DNA of 8,812 nucleotides from positions 1 to 8,812 of the forward strand of contig CALACZ010000154.1 of assembly GCA_937890735.1 (NCBI GenBank). Direction: 5' to 3'. This document shows positions 5,547 to 8,812 of this stretch, piece by piece; position 1 is the stretch's first letter, and every line of letters starts with the position of its first letter. The position numbers were made by a program, and so were the translations under genes. The stretch is from an uncultured Bacillota bacterium. GTDB lineage: Bacteria > Bacillota > Clostridia > Oscillospirales > Oscillospiraceae. The notes beneath the pieces were generated by a model, which ran no database searches, was not told where the DNA came from, and saw only the letters and a program-made list of their open reading frames with translations.

Positions 5547-7041
5547 CGAGACAGTCCTTTTTGAGCGCCGCGCGGTCGATCTTGCCGTTCTGATTGTGCG
5601 GCAGGCGCTCGCGCGCGCAAAACACGTTCGGGAACATATATTTCGGCACGAGCGTGCGCAGGTGCGCCAGAATTTCCGCCGGGGTCGCGCCGCCTGCGTA
5701 GCAGCAGACGATGGCGTCCTTGTTTGCGTCAAACAGGCACGCCGCGTCGGAAATTCCGGGGCAGGACGCGAGCGCGCGCTCGATCTCGCCCAGCTCGATG
5801 CGGTAGCCCATGTGCTTGACCTGCCCGTCCTGCCGGGACTGGAAAATAAACAGCCCGTCCGCATCCTGCACGGCAATATCGCCCGTGCAGTAGATGCGCT
5901 CGGGGTAATTTTTTTGCAGCGGGTTCTGGATGAACGCGGCGGCGGTCTTTTCGGGGTCGTTGTAATAGCCCAGCGCCAGCCCCGTGCCGCGGATGCAAAT
6001 TTCGCCCGGCTGCCCCGGCTTGACCGGCTGCCGGTGCTCGTCCAGCAGAAATACGTCCTTATTCGCGCAGGGTCTGCCCGCGGGGATGGCTTCATGGTCG
6101 GCAAAGTCGCGGTCCACGCGATACCACAGTGCGTCCACCGTCGCCTCGGTCGGTCCATAGAGGTTATAGTACTGCGCGTCGGGCAGCGCCGCGCGCCAGA
6201 TGTTCACATCGCGCGCCAGCAGCGCCTCGCCGCCGAGCAGGACTTTTCGCACGCTTTCGGGGCGGTATTTTTCCAGCACACCCGACGCAGCAACTAAGTG
6301 AAACGCCGACGTCGCCCATTGCAGCGCCGTCACGCCGTGCGTATTGAGAGATTCGATGAGTAATTTCGGGAACAAAAACAGCTTTTTCGGCAGGATATGA
6401 CACGTCAGCCCGCACGAAACGCAGATATACAGATCCTTGACCGAGCCGTCAAAGTAGAACGGCGCCTGATTGCCCAGCACGTCGTCCGGCGAAAATTCCG
6501 CCGCGCCCGCCAGCCAGTCGGCAAGGTCGATCACGCCCCGGTGGTGGCAGGCGATGCCCTTGGGCACGCCCGTAGAGCCGGAGGTGAAGATGATATACAC
6601 CGGGTCAGTGTCCAGCACGGCGCTGCGCCGCGCCGCCAAAAGTGCGGCGTCAACGTCCGCGTTCAGGTTATCCTCGATGCTGAGAACGGGGCAGCCGAGC
6701 TGCGCGGCGATCTTCGCGCTTTCCTGCGTATACAAAATGACTGCCGGGTCGAGCTGACGCAAAATCGCGTCCAGCCGCGCGGCGGGCATCTGCGGGTCGA
6801 GCGGGACATAGCAGCACCCGGCTTGCAGCGCCGCGAAAAAGCCCAGCGGCGTATACGCATCGCGCCCGACGAGCACGCCCACGGGGCAGTTTTTTTCGGC
6901 GCGCCGCGCCACAAGCGTCCCGACCGCGCGCGAGCCCGCGAGCAGCTGCGAGAATGTGAGCACGTGCGCCTCATCGGCAAACGCGGTCTTGTCCGGCACG
7001 CGCGCTGCCGTGCGCTCCAGATATTCCAAAACGTTCCGCAT
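5539..7041 (-). CDS. Stand-alone amino-acid adenylation enzyme (DltA-like carrier-protein ligase)
   Basis: A 500-residue ANL-superfamily enzyme that activates an amino acid with ATP and should load it on the carrier protein of this operon. Core motifs: FTSGSTGVPKG (152-162, A3), FYFDGSVKDL (195-204, A4), NLYGPTEAT (293-301, A5), YCTGD (384-388, A7), GQVKHMGYRIELGEIE (406-421, A8) and NQNGKIDR (483-490, A10, with catalytic K487). No condensation or carrier domain is attached, and length equals DltA (about 500-508). The pocket differs: DltA has Cys (C269 in Bacillus cereus) before its conserved Gly-Glu, whereas here G270 stands in LLGGEAL, so D-alanine preference is doubtful. The ATG at 7041 is chosen because AGGAGG (7051-7056) lies 9 nt upstream; an in-frame GTG at 7047 would be only 3 nt from it. 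First gene of the operon, with its own promoter. Adenylation function is very sure; the substrate is open. Confidence 0.93.
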   Translation of the reverse strand: MRNVLEYLERTAARVPDKTAFADEAHVLTFSQLLAGSRAVGTLVARRAEKNCPVGVLVGRDAYTPLGFFAALQAGCCYVPLDPQMPAARLDAILRQLDPAVILYTQESAKIAAQLGCPVLSIEDNLNADVDAALLAARRSAVLDTDPVYIIFTSGSTGVPKGIACHHRGVIDLADWLAGAAEFSPDDVLGNQAPFYFDGSVKDLYICVSCGLTCHILPKKLFLFPKLLIESLNTHGVTALQWATSAFHLVAASGVLEKYRPESVRKVLLGGEALLARDVNIWRAALPDAQYYNLYGPTEATVDALWYRVDRDFADHEAIPAGRPCANKDVFLLDEHRQPVKPGQPGEICIRGTGLALGYYNDPEKTAAAFIQNPLQKNYPERIYCTGDIAVQDADGLFIFQSRQDGQVKHMGYRIELGEIERALASCPGISDAACLFDANKDAIVCCYAGGATPAEILAHLRTLVPKYMFPNVFCARERLPHNQNGKIDRAALKKDCLDG

Positions 7042-7050
7042 GGGCACACC

Positions 7051-7056
7051 CCTCCT
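7051..7056 (-). promoter_or_regulatory. Shine-Dalgarno site that fixes the start of the adenylation gene
   Basis: AGGAGG on the minus strand lies 9 nt before the ATG at 7041 but only 3 nt before the alternative in-frame GTG at 7047, so the ATG is the better start. Confidence 0.8.
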
Positions 7057-7068
7057 TTTAACTTAGTC

Positions 7069-7097
7069 AGTATACCACACCGGGCGCGTGTGCGCAA
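7069..7097 (-). promoter_or_regulatory. Promoter of the five-gene acylation operon
   Basis: On the minus strand, TATACT (7069-7074) is preceded by TGG, giving an extended -10 (TGnTATACT). A 17-nt spacer separates it from TTGCGC (7092-7097), a weaker -35 that keeps the TTG. The predicted transcript starts near 7062 and has a very short leader before the ribosome site at 7051-7056, leaving no room for a riboswitch or attenuator. The promoter begins only 4 bases beyond the upstream gene's terminator. Confidence 0.75.
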
Positions 7098-7100
7098 CAC

Positions 7101-7136
7101 AAACAAAACCGCCCGCCGGGAAAGCCAGGCGGGCGG
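7101..7136 (-). terminator. Intrinsic terminator after the D-aminoacylase gene
   Basis: A perfect 9-bp GC-rich stem, CCGCCCGCC (7109-7117) with GGCGGGCGG (7128-7136), and a 10-nt loop. On the minus strand it is followed at once by the U-tract TTTTGTTT (7108 down to 7101) and begins 11 nt after the TAA at 7148-7150. A classic strong terminator that separates the D-aminoacylase transcript from the acylation operon. Confidence 0.92.
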
Positions 7137-7147
7137 CGATTTTGTGA

Positions 7148-8794
7148 TTACTTTTTCGGCAGGTGGCGCAGGGCTCTGCCGGAGCGCGCGCCGGTGTGCT
7201 CGCCGTTTGCGAGGACGGGCGTGCCGTTGACGATCACATAGTCCATACCGCTGGAATAGCGGCAGACGTCGGAGAACGTCGAGTTGACCTTCAGCGCGTT
7301 CAGGTCAAAGACGTTGATGTCGGCGTAATTGCCGACCTCCAGCACGCCACGCCCCTCCAGCCGGAAGTGCTTGGCGGGCATGGACGTCGCCTTGCGGACC
7401 GCCTCGGGCATGGAGATCGCGCCGAGGTCGCGGACGTAGCGCGTGAAGAAATAGGTGATGGACATATAGTTCTGCACGTTCGCCGTCCGGCGGGCAAGCT
7501 CGCCTTCCTCCACCGTGACCGTGCCGTCGCTCTGCCACATATAAATGGGGTCGGTCACGACGCTGTCAATCATGGTCTGCTCCTTGAACACCGTGCCCTG
7601 CATCAAAATCGACTGCGCCGCCTCCAGCGACGGGGCTTCGGCGAGGATGTCCAGAAACAGATCGTCCGGCGCGCGCCCGCGCTGCTTCGCCAGCTCGCCG
7701 AACGGCGTGTTGGCGATCTCGGGCTGATACGGCGGCTGCACAAACAGAAGCCTGTCCCACTGCCCGGCGGCGAGAAAGCGCCAGTAGCGGTTCATGTCAC
7801 CCTTGACCTTCTCGCGCCCGGCGGGGTCGCGGAGCGTTTTCTGCGCCTCTTCCCAGCCGTTTGCGTACAGCCAGGGCGGCATCATCGCCAGCGCGTCGCC
7901 GGTGGCGAAGCACGTCGGCAGCATATCGCACAGCACGTTCAGATGCTCGATGCTGCGCGCATCCTTGAGCATCTGCATCCCCTTTTGCAGATATTCATTC
8001 GGGATGCCGTTGTCATATTTGACGTTCAGGTGCGAGATGGTGCCGCGCAGACCCGTTTTGCGGATGACGTTCAAAAACTCGTTGATGGCTTCCAGAATGT
8101 ACGTTCCCTCGTCGCGCATATGCGTGGAGTAGTTCGCGTCGTATTCCGCCGCGATCATGGCGAGGCGCTCGACCTCCTCCGGGCGGGAGGTGATGCCGGG
8201 GACAAATTCCAGCCCCGTCGAGAAGCCCGCAAAGCCCGCCTCCAGCGCTTCGCGCAAAAATGCCGCCATGGTGTCAAACTGCTCGGGCGTATAGTCGGGG
8301 GCGTACAGCCCCGCGAGCTTTCGCAGCGAGTTATGCCCGCACAGCCAGACGGTATTCATGGACGCGCCCATCGCATCCATTTTATCCAGCACCGCCGCCA
8401 TGCTCCCGCGCGGGATGGGCGCGCAGCCGTAGTCATACGCGCAGCGGACGCCGTCGCCCGCCGGGTCAAAGGGAATGCCGTCCAGAATGTGGCGCAGCGA
8501 ATAGCCGCAGTTGCCGAATACCTCGGTCGTCACGCCCTGCCGGACGGAGCTCTCCGCGCGCGGGTTTGCCCAGATGGACCAGTCGGAATGCGTGTGCGGG
8601 TCAATAAAGCCGGGGGTGACGTATTTATGGTGCGCGTCGATGACGAGCGGCGCACAAACGCCCCGCAGGTCGCCGATGTAGTCGATCTTGTCGCCGAGGA
8701 TGGCGATGTCCGCAAAATAAGGCAGGTCGCCCGTGCCGTCCACGATCGTGCCGTTTTTGATGATAATATCCGGTCGGCGCTTGTAAAAGGACAT
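7148..8794 (-). CDS. N-acyl-D-amino-acid deacylase (D-aminoacylase family amidohydrolase)
   Basis: A 548-residue amidohydrolase predicted to hydrolyse N-acyl-D-amino acids to a free D-amino acid and a carboxylate, in the cytoplasm (no signal peptide). The start IIIKNGTIVDGTG (10-22) and the late NYADINVFD (489-497) form the small beta-domain of the superfamily. Metal and catalytic residues fit D-aminoacylase: H67 and H69 in DPHTHSD (65-71), C96 in FGNCGYS (93-99), H225 in STHMRDEG (223-230), H255 in ISHLNV (253-258), and D423 in WQSDG (420-424) as likely general acid/base; STGLEFVPG (192-200) is also a family signature. Compared with the 483-residue Alcaligenes enzyme as I recall it, there are about 50 extra residues between H255 and D423. 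GGAGGA at 8801-8806 lies 6 nt before the ATG. Its promoter is outside the window, and a terminator separates it from the next operon. The family includes enzymes for D-Glu and D-Asp derivatives and hydantoinase-like relatives; exact substrate unknown. Confidence 0.9.
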   Translation of the reverse strand: MSFYKRRPDIIIKNGTIVDGTGDLPYFADIAILGDKIDYIGDLRGVCAPLVIDAHHKYVTPGFIDPHTHSDWSIWANPRAESSVRQGVTTEVFGNCGYSLRHILDGIPFDPAGDGVRCAYDYGCAPIPRGSMAAVLDKMDAMGASMNTVWLCGHNSLRKLAGLYAPDYTPEQFDTMAAFLREALEAGFAGFSTGLEFVPGITSRPEEVERLAMIAAEYDANYSTHMRDEGTYILEAINEFLNVIRKTGLRGTISHLNVKYDNGIPNEYLQKGMQMLKDARSIEHLNVLCDMLPTCFATGDALAMMPPWLYANGWEEAQKTLRDPAGREKVKGDMNRYWRFLAAGQWDRLLFVQPPYQPEIANTPFGELAKQRGRAPDDLFLDILAEAPSLEAAQSILMQGTVFKEQTMIDSVVTDPIYMWQSDGTVTVEEGELARRTANVQNYMSITYFFTRYVRDLGAISMPEAVRKATSMPAKHFRLEGRGVLEVGNYADINVFDLNALKVNSTFSDVCRYSSGMDYVIVNGTPVLANGEHTGARSGRALRHLPKK

Positions 8795-8812
8795 ATGGTA
8801 TCCTCCGACTTC

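Noticed and set aside
5547..6158. In-frame upstream extension of the GNAT reading frame
   Set aside because: The extension lies entirely within the adenylation gene and its translation is Arg/Ser/Thr-rich nonsense; the ATG at 5546 has a ribosome site and an 8-nt coupling overlap.
5407..6297. Plus-strand open frames opposite the adenylation gene (also 6397-7230)
   Set aside because: Both are antisense to an enzyme with all core motifs in order, and their low-complexity, Arg/Ala/Val-rich translations show no family signature.
1165..7041. Ordinary D-alanine dlt operon for teichoic acid
   Set aside because: The ligase lacks the DltA cysteine, a GNAT is present, dltX is absent, the MBOAT is AlgI-length with its own shuttle motif, and the DltD-like protein carries a deacetylase domain.

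Overview
The window is GC-rich, compact bacterial DNA, and every convincing gene lies on the minus strand. AGGAGG-type ribosome-binding sites, TTGACT/TATACT-type promoters and Firmicutes-like protein families (DUF975, DltA/DltC-like proteins, AlgI-like MBOAT, PgaB-like deacetylase domain) suggest a GC-rich member of the Clostridia, perhaps Oscillospiraceae/Ruminococcaceae. That placement is an inference; no rRNA or taxonomic marker is present. No tRNA, rRNA, CRISPR array or mobile element was seen, and no gene-free stretch exceeds about 110 bases.

In the direction of transcription (high to low coordinates) there are three units. (1) 8794-7148: an N-acyl-D-amino-acid deacylase (D-aminoacylase family) whose promoter lies outside the window, followed by a strong intrinsic terminator at 7101-7136. 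(2) 7041-1165: a tight five-gene operon with its own promoter (7069-7097) and terminator (about 1126-1158). It encodes a stand-alone amino-acid adenylation enzyme (DltA-like), a GNAT acyltransferase, a DltC-like carrier protein, an AlgI/DltB-type MBOAT O-acyltransferase, and a membrane-anchored protein that fuses a DltD/AlgX-like SGNH domain to a NodB polysaccharide-deacetylase domain. (3) 1054-107: a DUF975-like membrane protein with a Pro/Ala/Glu linker and C-terminal zinc ribbon, with its own near-consensus promoter (1086-1114).

The five-gene operon is the notable system. It resembles the D-alanylation (Dlt) pathway: the ligase activates an amino acid, the carrier holds it as a thioester, the MBOAT passes it across the membrane, and an external SGNH protein places it on a surface glycan. 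It departs from a standard dlt operon in four ways. The adenylation pocket has Gly where DltA has its D-Ala-selecting Cys, so the cargo may not be D-alanine. A GNAT is inserted between ligase and carrier and might modify the cargo. No dltX microprotein is present; instead the MBOAT itself ends in FIYAQY, matching the C-terminal acyl-shuttle hexapeptide type. The external transferase is fused to a polysaccharide deacetylase with its metal and catalytic residues intact, so one polypeptide could both de-N-acetylate and O-(amino)acylate the same polymer. The substrate and the cargo cannot be read from the sequence.
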